Source: Anniella stebbinsi
Taxonomy: Eukaryota > Chordata > Lepidosauria > Squamata > Anniellidae
Reading direction: 5' to 3'
DNA length: 64,000 nt
NCBI GenBank assembly: GCA_029215795.1
Contig: JARDYH010000004.1
Span: forward strand, 28,710,001-28,774,000
The notes under the pieces: generated by a model
What the model saw: the letters and a program-made list of their open reading frames with translations, nothing else
What the model was told of the DNA's origin: nothing
Database searches by the model: none
Program-made: the position numbers and the translations under genes
Part shown: positions 43,216 through 54,009 of the stretch, in pieces
Numbering within the stretch: position 1 is the stretch's first letter
Layout of the letters: each line of letters opens with the position of its first letter

Positions 43216-43776
43216 GGCCCTTGATCATGTACCCTGTTCATGTTCCTATCTTAATTCTCTACTTAGATCCCCATCTTAATTATCTTCCAGATTCATGCAG
43301 GAGAAGGTAATCCTCCAGTTACTTCAGACCTTTCAAACATTATGCCAAATAGTATATAAAGTCATGATATTGGATTCTGTCACATATGAGTAAGCCCATC
43401 AGTCATATTTATCAGAAAGTGCAATTCCCAAAACACTTGTGCCAGAAAAGCAATTTGGTCTCTATAGACCTATACTCTTCTCTTTTAACTGCAGGAGAGA
43501 AGAGTGTCCACGAGAGAACAAAACAGTAAAACCTAAATACAATAAAAATCAATAAAGACTGTTAGTGTCCTCAATTAATTACAGGAAAGATTTCACTCTA
43601 GATTGTGGGATTGCTCCCAAACTTATACTCTCTGATCGTTTCAGAGTTATCTGCTTCTTTCAAGTTTTTGCTTGTTTTATGCTCTGTGTTCGCTCCAAAG
43701 CTCAAAGCTCTACAAGAGATTTCTCCACTCAACCCCATGAAAATAGTACCTTTTTAATAACCAGTATGTTGCTAGG

Positions 43777-44100
43777 AAGCAATTGTAGTTCAGTGATAGG
43801 GCACATCCTTTGATCGGAGAAGGTCCTAAAATCAATCTCCGGCATTGCCAGCTAAAGGTGCAATCCTATGCATGTTTATACAGAAATAAGTCCTACAACT
43901 CCCAGCATGCCCCAGTCTGTGATGCTGGCTGGAACATGCTGGGAGCTGTAGGGTTTTTTTTCTGTCTAAACATGCATAGGATTGTGTCCTAAAATGATCA
44001 AGCCATAGGTCATGGAAAGGAACTCTGTCTGGGACCCTGGAAAGCTATGGCCGATACAGGACTAGATGGACAAATGGTCTGCCAGATTCCTATGTTGTAT
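43777..44100 (+). mobile_element. tRNA-derived SINE split by a foldback element
   Basis: The head (GTAGTTCAGTGATAGGGCAC, then TAAAATCAATCTCCGGCA) ends at about 43856. The body resumes at about 43990 (GGAAAGGAACTCTGTCTGGGA, ACTAGATGGACAAATGG) and ends GATTCCTATGTTGTA. The 43857..43989 foldback lies between. Confidence 0.82.
43857..43989. mobile_element. Foldback MITE (GCAATCCTATGCATGTTTA ends) inside a SINE
   Basis: A 133-bp palindrome: GTGCAATCCTATGCATGTTT ... TCCTACAACTCCCAGCATGC on the left and its complement on the right, ending AACATGCATAGGATTGTGTC. CTAAA occurs on both sides but overlaps the right end, so the duplication is not certain. Other copies lie at 1945, 10405, 26205 and 54010. 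Confidence 0.82.
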
Positions 44101-44159
44101 TCCTGTTATCTCAAACAACCTGTTTCTATTATGTGACAAAGTGCCAATAGTCTTGCTTC

Positions 44160-44638
44160 CAAGGGCTTATCTACACCTAAGGGTGTACAGGGAGAGAGGA
44201 GGAAGGATTGTGGACTTACCTGCTTCCGAGATCCTCCCCCAGCGTCTAGACTACCGCACAATGTCCTGGAAGGAAGGAGGAACGTCACCGGCACCATTTT
44301 TTTAATTGAAGAGGAGCCATGCGGCCTCGATCCGTGGGAAAGGTAAGTTAAAAAAAACCACTCCCAAACTCCCCCTCATCCTGGGGATGGCAAAATTGCT
44401 GCCCGCCCCTGGACATGGAGCCACCCTGTGCAGCTCCATGCCCATTTCGGGACCCAGGAGTCCTCGGGATGGTTCTGGGACTGCGTAAAAGCCAGGATAT
44501 CCCCAGTTTCCGTTACCCTGGGATTGTCCGTAGGGCATCCCCGGTTGATCCCGGGATCCTCTGTGCATCATATGGACACACAGGGACGACCTAGGGATGG
44601 CCCTGGGATAAAAGGCTGGTGTAGACATGGCCCAAGAG
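44160..44638. mobile_element. DNA transposon, sister of the copy at 60.3 kb
   Basis: Ends AGGGCTTATCTACACC / GGTGTAGACATGGCCC. The order of blocks matches 60347..60846: CCCCAGCGT, ACGTC, a T-run, then ATG (44319) with eight codons and a strong donor-like AAAG|GTAAGT, an A-run, CATGGAGCCACC and ACACACAGGGA. No intact transposase frame. Confidence 0.8.
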
Positions 44639-44940
44639 AGGTGGCCCACAGCCATTTAACCAGGAAAAGGCAGCTTGGATAGTTCTGTAGCTCTTCTAGC
44701 CTGGTAGAAGGCACCGCTTTTTCCCTAGCCAGGGAAGTGCACTGTAAGCATAACCCAAGTGCCTCTTCAAGAGAGGTGACGAAATCCAGCTCAGACAATA
44801 CCAGAGCTCTCTACCTGGGCAAAGGGTCTGTTCGCACACAAGGAGCCTTTCTACACCATGCTGTTAATTCACTGTATTGACTTTTGGTTTCTTCACAGAT
44901 TTGAGATATGAGCACTACATGAGGAGTGTTTCCTTTCCTG

Positions 44941-45174
44941 CTATTCTACTACATAGCCTCTAGGTGACACTGTGGTATAGCAGAATAGCACAAACATACA
45001 AGAGGAAATCACATTTCCTTTCACTTTCACTATTAAATGTGGCATTTTCCCTGCTCCAAAAAAACTTGCCTAATATGCTGGTTAGACACAGAAACAAAAC
45101 TGGATGGTCATGAAGTCATCTAAAGAACCCATAAACTGTGAATAGGGAATTATGAGTGCACAATAAACACTTCA
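44941..45174. other. Single-copy DNA with weak repeat traces
   Basis: I see no gene or clear repeat here. A pair of GCTATTCTACTACATAG / CTATACCACAG-like words may be an old palindrome. Confidence 0.3.
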
Positions 45175-45535
45175 TATAGAAAAGCTCATGAACTGGGTTC
45201 TGCAACAAAATGTTGTGGTGGCCCCCCAATTGTGGAACGATCTCCTTGACAAGGCCCGTCTGGGCCCAACATTGTTATCTTTGCGGCGCCAGGTCAAGAC
45301 TTTCCTCTTCTCTCAGGAATTTAGCAATATCTGATGAGCCTGGGTTTGTTTTATTTTTAGGTTTATAGCTTTTTAATGTTATTACAGTGGTTTAAAATGT
45401 ATGTGTATATTGTGTGTATATTGTATGTTTTGCTGTTTTAATTTTTGTATATTGTTTTAAATTGTTTTAATCGTATGTAAACCGCCCAGAGAGCTTTATT
45501 TTATGTAATAAAATAAATAAATAAATATATTTAAG
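45175..45535 (+). mobile_element. L2-like LINE 3' end with RT C-terminus remnant
   Basis: The start translates to WNDLLDKARLGPTLLSLRRQ VKTFLF-like text, the last block of the ORF2 protein. It is followed by a T-rich 3' UTR, AACCGCCCAGAGAGCTTTAT and an (AATA)n tail. Confidence 0.78.
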
Positions 45536-45639
45536 ATTGCACCTATTCGGGGTTCCAGCCATGCCTACCTCCAAGATAAACATCTGAAAGGAGCTTAAGA
45601 TGGCTATTTCAACCTCATGCAAAAAACCAAAATGAGGAG

Positions 45640-45785
45640 AGCATCCACTTAGGTAAAAAAAAAGGGGAGAGAAACAGGTTCTCCAAACGCTGAGATACTT
45701 TATTAATTCACGCCCAACGCGTTTCGGCCTATGTAGTTTTTTTTAAAAAGGCCTTCTTCAGGGGGCTGGTAAGAGAAGTCTGCAG
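45640..45785. repeat. ACGCGTTTCGGCC dispersed repeat
   Basis: TTAATTCACGCCCAACGCGT, TTCGGCC and GCCTTCTTCAGGGGG are words of a repeat found in many amphibian and reptile genomes. The class is not known to me. Confidence 0.45.
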
Positions 45786-47204
45786 AAAACTCTTAACAGA
45801 ATGATAGTTTCTTATGATATTCACTGGCAACCTCATACCAACCCTTCTCTGTTATTCTTTTTCAACCACCAAACATTCCATGGTCGCTAAGCATCCTTAG
45901 TCTTCCTTGGGCTGTTCTGGAGTGTTGTTTTTTTTAACCTACTTTGGTGGTTGTTGATTGTTGTGTATGTCTGTAAACTTCAGGTTTCCCCAAGTACACC
46001 AATACTTTCCTTTTGTTTGGTTCCATTTCTGTCGGCACTCATAACCTGAGCTCACTATTGGAGGAAATGATTTTTAAATATATATCTAGAATTGCAGTAC
46101 AACTGTGGCAAAGACACATTTATCATACAGGTACGCTTGGCAGACGGCTCCCTGATGAGTATATACTTGGCATCAAATGCCAATTAGTTGTGTAAAAGGG
46201 CCTTTTAAGCAGGGGGGGGGGAGAGAAATTATTTGCAAGACAAGTGCATCATGCATACATTTTTGGAAGTACCCATCAGCTTACAATTATGCATTGTTAC
46301 TCTTTATTCAATGGCCTTTATTTCCAAGTAGGATTCCAGCCCAATTTACATTTTGCTATTGTGTGTATAAATGAGAAAGTCATGCCTTGGCTATTGCTAT
46401 ATTCTCTTTTCTCCCACAAATGGCTCTCTTTGTTTGTCCCAACATGGAGACCTCCACCATCGATTTCATGATGAATCAACGATAAGCTTGAAATCCAACA
46501 GCAGCAGGAGCCCAAATCTAAGAGTTCTCTTTACAGTGGGATATTTCTGTGCTCTAAAATTCCTTCATAAACATCCAGTTTAATATTGCACAGTGCAGCT
46601 GCTGGTATTTTGAGGTTCCTGTTAAGCACTGCTGCCCCTTCCAATTCTGTGTGAAGTATATTGAGAGAGATCAAATAATATGTTAATTATTAAACATCTG
46701 AGGGCAGCCCCTTTTGTACAACTGGAAAGACAGCAGCTGGAATTATTATTAATAATAACAACTTAATTAATTAATATTATATTGAATTTTAACGCACAAA
46801 CTCTCACCGTGACATATACAGCCACACTGGTGCCAAGATGCACTTTTTACAACACAGAAAAAAATTCATTTTTTTAAAAAGAATTCCAATAGCTTCATTG
46901 GCCTGTGGGCACAACATCCACAGAAAGAGATTAAATTTGGCTGCTTTCTGTGTGCTCCAGAAATTCACAAGAATTTCATCTGGATCAGATGGCATTCTGC
47001 AGCTTCTTAATTGTAGAGTTAAAGGTTATCTAGTTAGGCATCGTTGTACAATTATTTTGCAGATGGATGGATGATTTCCACATCTCATCATGTCCAAATG
47101 CATGGCTAGATGGGTTCAATCCATTCCAGATTTAGTCATACTTAAGAGTAGAACCACTGAAATCAATGGGACTTAGGTTAATTTCAATAAGCCTGTTATA
47201 AGTG
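45786..47204. other. Upstream intergenic, no gene seen
   Basis: AT-rich with an AATTATTATTAATAAT patch at about 46740-46790 and a G-run at 46212. Nothing gene-like. Confidence 0.5.
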
Positions 47205-47525
47205 ATTTATTATTAAAAACATTTCTAGGCCACATTTCAGGGCAGAAACCCTCCCAAGGTGGCTTACAGCGTTCTGATTCTAATAATAATAATTTGATGC
47301 AATAATATGGCAGCAAACATTCATAAAACAACCGACACCAGCAATAAAACATTATTAAAAGCTTACAGCATTATTACAGCTACAGAGCAGAAGAGTCTAG
47401 TAAAATATAGTCGGGGAAGGCCACAAGGAACAAATAAGTCTTCAGGGCCTTCCTAAAAGCCTGCAATGATGGGTCCTAATGGACGCTGCATAGCAAGTCA
47501 TTCCAGAGATGAGGGGCCACTGTAG
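47205..47525 (-). mobile_element. LINE 3' region, reverse
   Basis: As + strand: ACATTTCAGGGCAGAAACCC, AAGGTGGCTTACAGCGTTCT, an (AAT)n run, AGGCCTTCCTAAAAGCCTGC and TCATTCCAGAGATGAGGGGC. These are typical of a LINE 3' UTR and ORF2 end read backwards. Confidence 0.6.
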
Positions 47526-47813
47526 ACTTGAACTCTTGTTTGCTGTGGAATGTGTGTATTTGTTTGTCATCAGCAGACTGGGTTTGATCTATGACTGCTG
47601 GGCTTTCCTCTGTCTGGACTCATGTGGTGTGGAGTTGCCCATGCGAAAGCAGTGGCCCGGAATGCCTTGCGTCTGTGGGTTTACCCTTCCCTTGATTAGG
47701 CTTTGCCTGTGTTGTTTGGAGTTACCAATGTATGATCTGAGGTTGGACTAGCTCTCTTTGGTAGTTTGTTAGGCCTTTCAAGAATTTGCTGCTTTGCTTG
47801 CCAGAGGGATCAT

Positions 47814-48136
47814 GTCAGGAATCATTCCCCTTCCTTGTCCAGGTTTGGAACCCGTATGTAGATTGACCTTCCCTTGTGTTCGGAACTGTGGAAATGGCAA
47901 CGGGGAAACCACATTGATGGGGATCTCATCACAGTAGTAGTGATTAACTGTTGACTGTTCTGGAATTTCTTGGGAGCCTATAGCTACTGACCATCAGCTA
48001 TATCATTTCTGAAGTGTGTAAACATTAAGTTTTTGCTGTGAGGTTTCCTGCAATAAAGAAGTCTCACTGATTCGGGTGTCTCGTGTCAGTTTGCCAGAAT
48101 GTGTGCTGCATGAGGGACCAGGAAACCTGACCGACA
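47814..48136 (+). mobile_element. Possible LTR fragment
   Basis: The segment begins TGTCAGGAAT and ends CCTGACCGACA, with an AATAAA at about 48051 followed by a GT-rich stretch. The ends are only partly inverted and no target duplication is visible. Confidence 0.35.
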
Positions 48137-48172
48137 TCCATTTTCATATTTCCCATTGAATTGCCAGATTAT

Positions 48173-48407
48173 GGCCAGTTCTGCACCAAGCAGGATATAG
48201 TGATATGAAAGCGGTATGAAAATGGTATATAAACGGCAGGAGCCACACCAAGCAGGATATAGCAGTATGAAAGCAGTATATGGCATGTGTCAATGGGCCC
48301 CAACAGTCATCAGTGCACTTCAATACCGCTATAAAGCAGTAGTGTGGCTCCTGCCTTTTTCATACCACTTTCATACTGCTATATCCTGCTTGGTGTAGAT
48401 CTGGCCC
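48173..48407. mobile_element. Palindromic MITE (CACCAAGCAGGATATA family)
   Basis: Ends GGCCAGTTCTGCACCAAGCA / TGCTTGGTGTAGATCTGGCC, arms with GATATAGTGATATGAAAGCG and its complement, and a central TGGGCCCCAACAGTCATCAG block. Confidence 0.85.
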
Positions 48408-48861
48408 ATGTGGACAGGGCCAGTGGACATGGTCCTGCCCCCTCCATGAATTTAGAATACACATGGAAGGGATGTGTCAAAAGGGCTCCTGTGAAACATG
48501 ACAAAAATCCCAGGACTTCAGAGAGAAAGAGACTGATGTCATATTCTGACCAGTTACGACGTGTACCTTCAGCAACTCCCTTACACAATTATTTGAGATA
48601 CCAAGTATGGAAATAATATTTCTATAGCAATTTAGGAAGTTCTAGTCCATCCTCCTGCTCAATGCAGGTTTTACAACGCAGGATGCAACTACAGCATACT
48701 GGACAGATGATCATCCAGCTTCTGCTTAAATAGTTCCAAAGCCCACCACCGCCTGCCTATTCCAGTGTCAAACATTTCTCACTGTTAAAAAAATTCTAAA
48801 TTCAGCTGAAATCTGCTTTGCTGCAATTTCATCCATTGATCCTAGACAGTCCTGCTCATAC

Positions 48862-49728
48862 CTGAAAGCATTGGGCATGTTTAGCCTTGATAAGAGAAGA
48901 CTGAGGGGAGACATGATAGCAATCTTCAAATACCTGAAAGGTTGTCACACAGAGGAGGGCCAGGATCTCTTCTCGATCATCCCAGAGTGCAGGACACGGA
49001 ATAATGGGCTCAAGTTACAGGAAGCCAGATTCCAGCTGGACATCAGGAAAAACTTCCTGACTTTGGGGCAATCTACACTGCTGCATGAAACGTTTTAAAA
49101 CCGAATTTACAATGGTGTAAATTTCATCGTGGTATTACGTGTCAGGGCACGCTACATTTTTGCAATGTTTAAGAGCTTACGTTTTTGCAATACTTGAAGC
49201 GTTTGCTGCAGTCACATCGAGTGTTCCGCGCATCTCTTCTTGCTACGCTTCTTCCGGTAGTGTATAAAACCCACCCACTTCCTGTAAAGCAGTTCCTCCT
49301 TTCCTTTGCTGCCAATTCAGTTCTTAAAGTGAAAGCGCATGACTACAAAGTGGTAAGGTAGGACACATTCCTTTAAAAACAATATGTTTTCTAGGCAATA
49401 TTACGTATTAAATCAGTAACACACGAAGCAAAATGCAACTAACATGAAACGGAACAGCATGTGCATCATGTGCCCCGAAGAGTCTTCGCAACCGTTTTGT
49501 AACATTTTAAACCTACAGTGTAGATCGCTTCTGTTACAGCAGTACGACAATGGAACCAATGACCTAGGGAGGTGGTGGGCTCTCCCATCCTAGAGGCATT
49601 CAAGAGGCAACTGGACAGCCATCTGTCAGGCATGCTTTAAGGTGGATTCCTGCATTGAGCAGGGGGTCGGACTCAGTGGCCTTATAGGCCCTTTCCAACT
49701 CTACTATTCTATGATTCTATAATACTTT
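48862..49728 (+). mobile_element. CR1 LINE 3' end, split by a DNA transposon
   Basis: The left part (48862..49062) encodes the CR1 ORF2 C-terminus (FSLDKRRLRGDMIAIFKYLKG, then IPECRTRNNGLKLQEARFQLDIRKNFLT). The right part (49533..49728) continues it from CAGTACGACAATGGAACCAA and ends with the CR1 octamer tail near CTATTCTATGATTCTATAAT. The two halves match the minus-strand copy at 55.6 kb without a gap, so the 49065..49528 segment is a later insertion. Confidence 0.88.
49065..49528. mobile_element. hAT-like non-autonomous transposon inside CR1
   Basis: A 464-bp segment bounded by imperfect inverted ends (GGCAATCTACACTG at left, CAGTGTAGATCGC at right) interrupts the CR1 at 48862..49728. Flanks suggest an imperfect 7-8-bp target duplication (GACTTT / TTCTGTT, against the uninterrupted GACTGTT). 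Inside are a TATA-like TGTATAAAACCC at about 49261, then an ATG at about 49338 and a splice-donor-like AAGTG|GTAAGG. This resembles the 5' end of a transposase gene kept in a shortened element. Confidence 0.75.
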
Positions 49729-49784
49729 CCACTTGTGGGGGGGAGGAAGGAGAAAGGTAGGTACAATATAGGTACTTTTCTCAA

Positions 49785-49787
49785 GAA

Positions 49788-49818
<31 letters not shown>
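49785..49818. repeat. (GA)n microsatellite, interrupted
   Basis: About 16 GA units with an AAAG interruption. Confidence 0.92.
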
Positions 49819-50104
49819 CTAATACAAGCTTGCAGATGGATTTTGATCAAGAAAATGTTCTAGTAGAAGGGTTAGAGACACTGAACCAAGCTAAATTTCC
49901 CCCTTTCATGGCTTTTAAGCTTTAAGAGACAGTGAGATCACCCCTTTCCTATATCACATAGTTTGCCCCTGGGCCACTAATAAGTTACACCAATTCTGGT
50001 GACAGCAACCCTCATTCAGAAAAACCTTTTGGAATGGCTGCATACAGCCTTGAAATGGTGATTGATATGTAATGATAACCCAGGGTAAAGATTGTCATTG
50101 AAGC

Positions 50105-50290
50105 ATGGGTTGTTGCTGTTATGTGCGAACTCTGCACTATGGTTTAACTATGCGTTGTTAACCACAAACAACTCAGGAAGAGAACCTATGGTTTGCTGTT
50201 GGGTTGTGGACTCTGGGTTGTTCGTGGTTAATAACCCTTAGTTAAACCATAGTGCAGAGTTTGCACATAACGACAATCTATTATTCAACC
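50105..50290. mobile_element. Foldback MITE (CTCTGCACTATGGTTTAACT arms)
   Basis: Left arm 50118..50173 and right arm 50219..50275 are complements with few mismatches, for example ACTCTGCACTATGGTTTAAC against GTTAAACCATAGTGCAGAGT, and the outer GCTGTTATGTG / CACATAACG pair. Confidence 0.8.
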
Positions 50291-51139
50291 CATTCAACTT
50301 TCATTATGTGTGAACCAGGTCACAATCTTCCCAACTGGATAAGGATAGCTGGGTGGGGATGGGGTGGGAGAGTAGCCTTGCTTTTTTAAAAAAAAGTCCA
50401 AGAGGAGCATGCCATGATGGAGCTATCTAATAAGCCAAATCTTCCAAGCGTTAAAACAACGAGATTAAGAAATTACAGAATCATGTGGGCATGAGAAGAG
50501 CTGTCCAGGGTCACTAGGTATATCACAGGAGAAGTCCATAGGAGGCCCTGCAAAAATTACACTGCACACAGCAATATCAATATAAATTGATGTGCTCTCC
50601 GGGAAAAGACAGTGTTTTCCCAGAAACAAAGTATTGCAGTCTGGAGTGCTGGGAAATCATGGTCTCCCTCCAGAAGACTTCTTTGGAGAAAGATGTCTGG
50701 CTCCCAAGCAAATATGCAACATGTATCACTACATAGAAATCTTTGTGGAGGTTTTTTTTTAGCAGTAGCCAAAAAAAGAAAAAGAAAAAACGAAAAAGAA
50801 AAAGCTTTCTCCTCTCTTGCCTCTGAATCTGCAAAATGCCATTTGGTGATGCTAATTCTGGCTGCTAAAAGGGCTATTTGAGCCCTCAACTGTTTTCCCT
50901 GGAAATGGAACACGCTGCAAAACTCAGAGCACAATCATACACATCTCTACTTAGAAACTGTCCTATTTGGTTCAATGGGGCTTGCTCCCAGGTAGATGAG
51001 TACAGGATTGCAGTCTCGGTTGCACAATATCTGGTGGACAAGTATTGCTAGAATCCAGTTTGAGTTGGATATTGCAATTGTTAAAACCCCCCGAAAAAGG
51101 CTCTCAGCCCAAGGGTGCTTCCAGAGGAGGCTTTTATTG

Positions 51140-51629
51140 TAGGCTGACCAGATAAAATCCAGGTCAGGGCTCATGTAACTTTAACAGTTGTAGAGAAAAG
51201 GGAATTTCAGCCAGTGTTATTTGTATGCAATTAGTTCCTAGTGAAATTCCCTCTTCATCACAACAGTTAAAGGTGCAGGCACTATCCAGTTTAATTTTAA
51301 GATGTTTTTAATAATGTATTTGTTTTTATCTGTTTTAATGGTTTATTATTGTTTTTATTTTGTTTTTATATTTATACTTAGTGTTGTTCCCCGCCTCGAT
51401 CTAGATGGAGAGGCGGGTTAGAAATGAAATAAATAAAATAAAAAATAATAAATATACTAGAGTGACCATATACAAAAGAAGGCAGGTTCCCTGCAACTTT
51501 AACTGTTGTGATGAAGAGGGAATTTCACCAGGAACTAATTGCATACAAATGACACTGGCTGAAATTCCCTTTTCATTACAACTGTTAAAGCTACATGAGC
51601 CCTGACCTGGATTTTATCTGGTCACCCTA
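51140..51629. mobile_element. Inverted-dimer MITE split by a LINE tail, copy 6
   Basis: Left part 51140..51285 (TAGGCTGACCAGATAAAATC ...) and right part 51456..51629 (TAGAGTGACCATATAC ... TCTGGTCACCCTA) together make one element of about 320 bp. The 51286..51455 insert is a LINE tail. No matching 8-bp flanks are seen. Confidence 0.84.
51286..51455 (+). mobile_element. LINE 3' tail inserted in the MITE
   Basis: TTTAATTTTAAGATGTTTTT, then CCCGCCTCGATCTAGATGGA, GGCGGGTTAGAAATGAAAT and an AATAAA-rich tail. This is the end of an L2-like LINE family also seen at 14.2, 21.3, 23.6, 25.6, 35.7 and 45.5 kb. Confidence 0.72.
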
Positions 51630-51634
51630 CCCAG

Positions 51635-52012
51635 TGGGGGGCGGGAAAGCACGCTTTCCAGGGCCTCTAGAAAGCATGTCATTCCCCCACCATGCTATTG
51701 GCAGCTGCCATTAACATGGCAGTTGTGAATGCTTTCCAGAGGCCCCAGAAAGTGTGCTTTCCCCTCCTCCTCTCCAATCAGGGCCTTAAGGGGGAGAGGA
51801 GGGGAAAGTGTGTCATTCCTGCACCCCTACTGCTCCAATAGGGGCTTTGGAAAACATGTCATTCCCCTCCCCCCCCCAGTAATGGTGGCCTTAAAGGGGA
51901 AAGTGTGTCATTCCAGGACATTATAGAAAATTACAGAAAATCCTCCGACACCCAGGATAGAACAAAACCAGGACAAATCCAGGACAATCCATATAGTTGG
52001 TCACCCTAAGAG
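51635..52012. repeat. Block of degenerate AAAGTGTGTCATTCC units
   Basis: Words such as AAGCATGTCATTCCCCC, GGAAAGTGTGTCATTCC and AAACATGTCATTCCCC recur at least five times, alternating with GGGCCTCTAGAAAG / GAGGCCCCAGAAAG and GGCCTTAA. The block ends TTGGTCACCCTAAG, like a MITE end, so part of it may belong to a transposon. Confidence 0.5.
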
Positions 52013-52146
52013 TGCTGATGAACCGGAAAACTACTCAATAGTGCCTATTTTTATTTTTGGGAAAGGAGACCAAGTGTCCAGGTATCTACGATGTTGAGTA
52101 ATTTTTCCTGTTTTACTAGAGTGTGGGGAAGTTCCCACTGCTACTA

Positions 52147-52266
52147 CAACTTGTAGCCCTCCATATGGTTTGGCCTACAAGTCTCATCATTCCTCACCCT
52201 TGGCTGTGATGACAAAGGATAATGGGAGTTGTAAGCTAAACCACTTGGAGGGCCACAAGATGCCAC
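52147..52266. mobile_element. Foldback element (same family), diverged
   Basis: TTGTAGCCCTCCATATGGTT and ACAAGTCTCATCATTCCTCA at left pair with GATAATGGGAGTTGTAAGCT and ACCACTTGGAGGGCCACAAG at right. Confidence 0.75.
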
Positions 52267-53459
52267 CGTTTCTACATGAAGCCCCTTGTAATATCATGGA
52301 TGCTGTCCAGTTTTGTGGACTGTGGTTGGGCAGTTTGTAATCCATTGATTACATTTGGGGATTAAGATGAGTGGGAATCTAGTACCTATATGGGTGCAAT
52401 CTTTCCTTCATTCAAGGATATATTGAAGATCAATCACAATAGTCAGAACAGTTTATGCCACTACATGCCTTAGTTGAAGCAGATGTTGAAATGGCAATGA
52501 CAACACCAGCAACTACATTGTAACTCTGAAACTACCTATTCATTAAAAAAAAAAGTTCACCAACATATAAAGCAGAAGCTTCTATGATATGTGCATGTCC
52601 AGCAACCCTACTGACTTTAGTGATAAACTTCTGAACATTAATGTCATCCTAGATTTTTCTCTCTGTGTGCATACTTTTTATGAAGGTGGTGATGGTGGGT
52701 GGGGTGGGGTGGGGATTGCCCTAGACCGTACACACAGAAAGGGTCACATCACCACTGAAGGCATTGCCACACTGTTTCCAACTTTTTTGTTCAGAATCCT
52801 ACTAATTTAAGCGCCATAAACTTAAAGGGGAAAATGGCGAAAAATCACAAAGCAAACTCCACTATGGGGAATTAATGCCTTTTTGCCTTGAATTAACTAA
52901 ATTAAGCACACCTTAGAAACACCTGCTGTAGTTGGTGGGTAGTTCATCACCAACTAAACTTGATGTTTTGGAAGAGGAACCGGCTTGCTTCTTTCTCTCT
53001 CTCATTCTCTCTCTCTCATTCTCTCTCTCTCTTTCTTCATCACAGCAGTTAAAGCTGCACGAGCTATGACAACAGAGAAAAGTAAAGAGAGGGACAAGAA
53101 ATGGAAGTGAGCAAAACAGCTGGTTCTGGAGGTATCTCCTTAGGGTGCCTTTCAATTAAGGACTAAGTAGTTGAGCCAAAAGCTTCATGGAACAGATGGG
53201 TTTTGAGTTTGAAATTAAAGGTGACATGTAGGAGGCCTAAGGGGAGCAAGTGTAAAAGGGCAGAGTATTTTAAGAGAGAAAGAGAACTTCAAGTTAGCTG
53301 GAGGAGTTCTGAGTACAAGTAACTTGATTCCCCATTGAAGAGTGCAATTGTTGTTGAGGATTTGTCTAGGACACAGAATGTGCTATGGGCATCTCAGAAT
53401 TCCTTTTTGGTTGGAGACACAGAGTTGGAGGTGGCCTGGCAAGGGGCATGGCTGTCTCA
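52267..53459. other. Upstream intergenic, no gene seen
   Basis: Apart from the CT repeat and a G/T-rich patch at about 52685-52720 I see nothing. Confidence 0.5.
52995..53035. repeat. (CT)n microsatellite
   Basis: CT units broken by two CATT interruptions. It is followed by a 30-bp scrap of the TAGGGTGACC MITE (CTTCATCACAGCAGTTAAAG). Confidence 0.9.
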
Positions 53460-53653
53460 GGCCAGAACTACACCAAGCAGGATATAGAACTATGAAAGCG
53501 GTATGAAAGTGGTATATGGTATGTGTCTATGGGCTCACACAGTTGTCAGTGTACTTCAATACCATTATAAAGCAGTAGTGTAGCTCCTGCCATTTATATA
53601 CTATTTTCATACCACTTTCATAGTGCTATATCCTGCTTGGTGTAGATTGGGCC
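53460..53653. mobile_element. Palindromic MITE (CACCAAGCAGGATATA family)
   Basis: A 194-bp copy with ends GGCCAGAACTACACCAAGCA / TGCTTGGTGTAGATTGGGCC; both arms are complete. Confidence 0.86.
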
Positions 53654-53750
53654 TCAGTTTCAAAGCACCCTCAATTCTGGCAAAAGTATGCTTTTTATAA
53701 TGTGACAAAGCCTGAAGACCTGTTTAACCTACCTTCCTCCATGAAATGAA

Positions 53751-53973
53751 GGCCAGATCTACACCAAGCAAGATACAGTGGTATGAAAGCGATATATAAA
53801 AGGCAGGAGCCCCACTACTGCTTTATAGTGGTATTGAAGTGTACTGACAACTGTTGGGGCCCATAGACACATACCATATACTGCTTTCATAGAGCTATAT
53901 CCTGCTTGGTGTGGCGCCTGTCTTTTATATACCGCTTTCATATCTCTATATTCTGCTTGGTGTAGATCTGGTC
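53751..53973. mobile_element. Palindromic MITE (CACCAAGCAGGATATA family)
   Basis: A 223-bp copy with ends GGCCAGATCTACACCAAGCA / TGCTTGGTGTAGATCTGG. The CTTTCATA..CTATAT..CTGCTTGGTGT block is present twice on the right arm, so this copy carries an internal duplication. It is only 97 bp from the previous copy. Confidence 0.86.
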
Positions 53974-54009
53974 GATGTGACAAAGAAGACAGAAAGACAA
54001 ATACTTGTA

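Larger units (their letters stand above)
49729..51139. other. Upstream intergenic around the foldback at 50.1 kb, no gene seen
   Basis: Contains an A/G-rich run at 50770-50806 (AAAAAGAAAAAG units). A 125-codon minus-strand frame (50557..50934) crosses that run and is judged low-complexity. Confidence 0.5.

Noticed and set aside
44302..44682. 117-codon minus and 84-codon plus frames
   Set aside because: They lie inside the DNA transposon 44160..44638 and do not resemble a transposase.
50557..50934. 125-codon minus-strand open frame with Phe/Ser/Lys-rich stretch
   Set aside because: It crosses an A/G-rich low-complexity tract; a chance frame is more likely.
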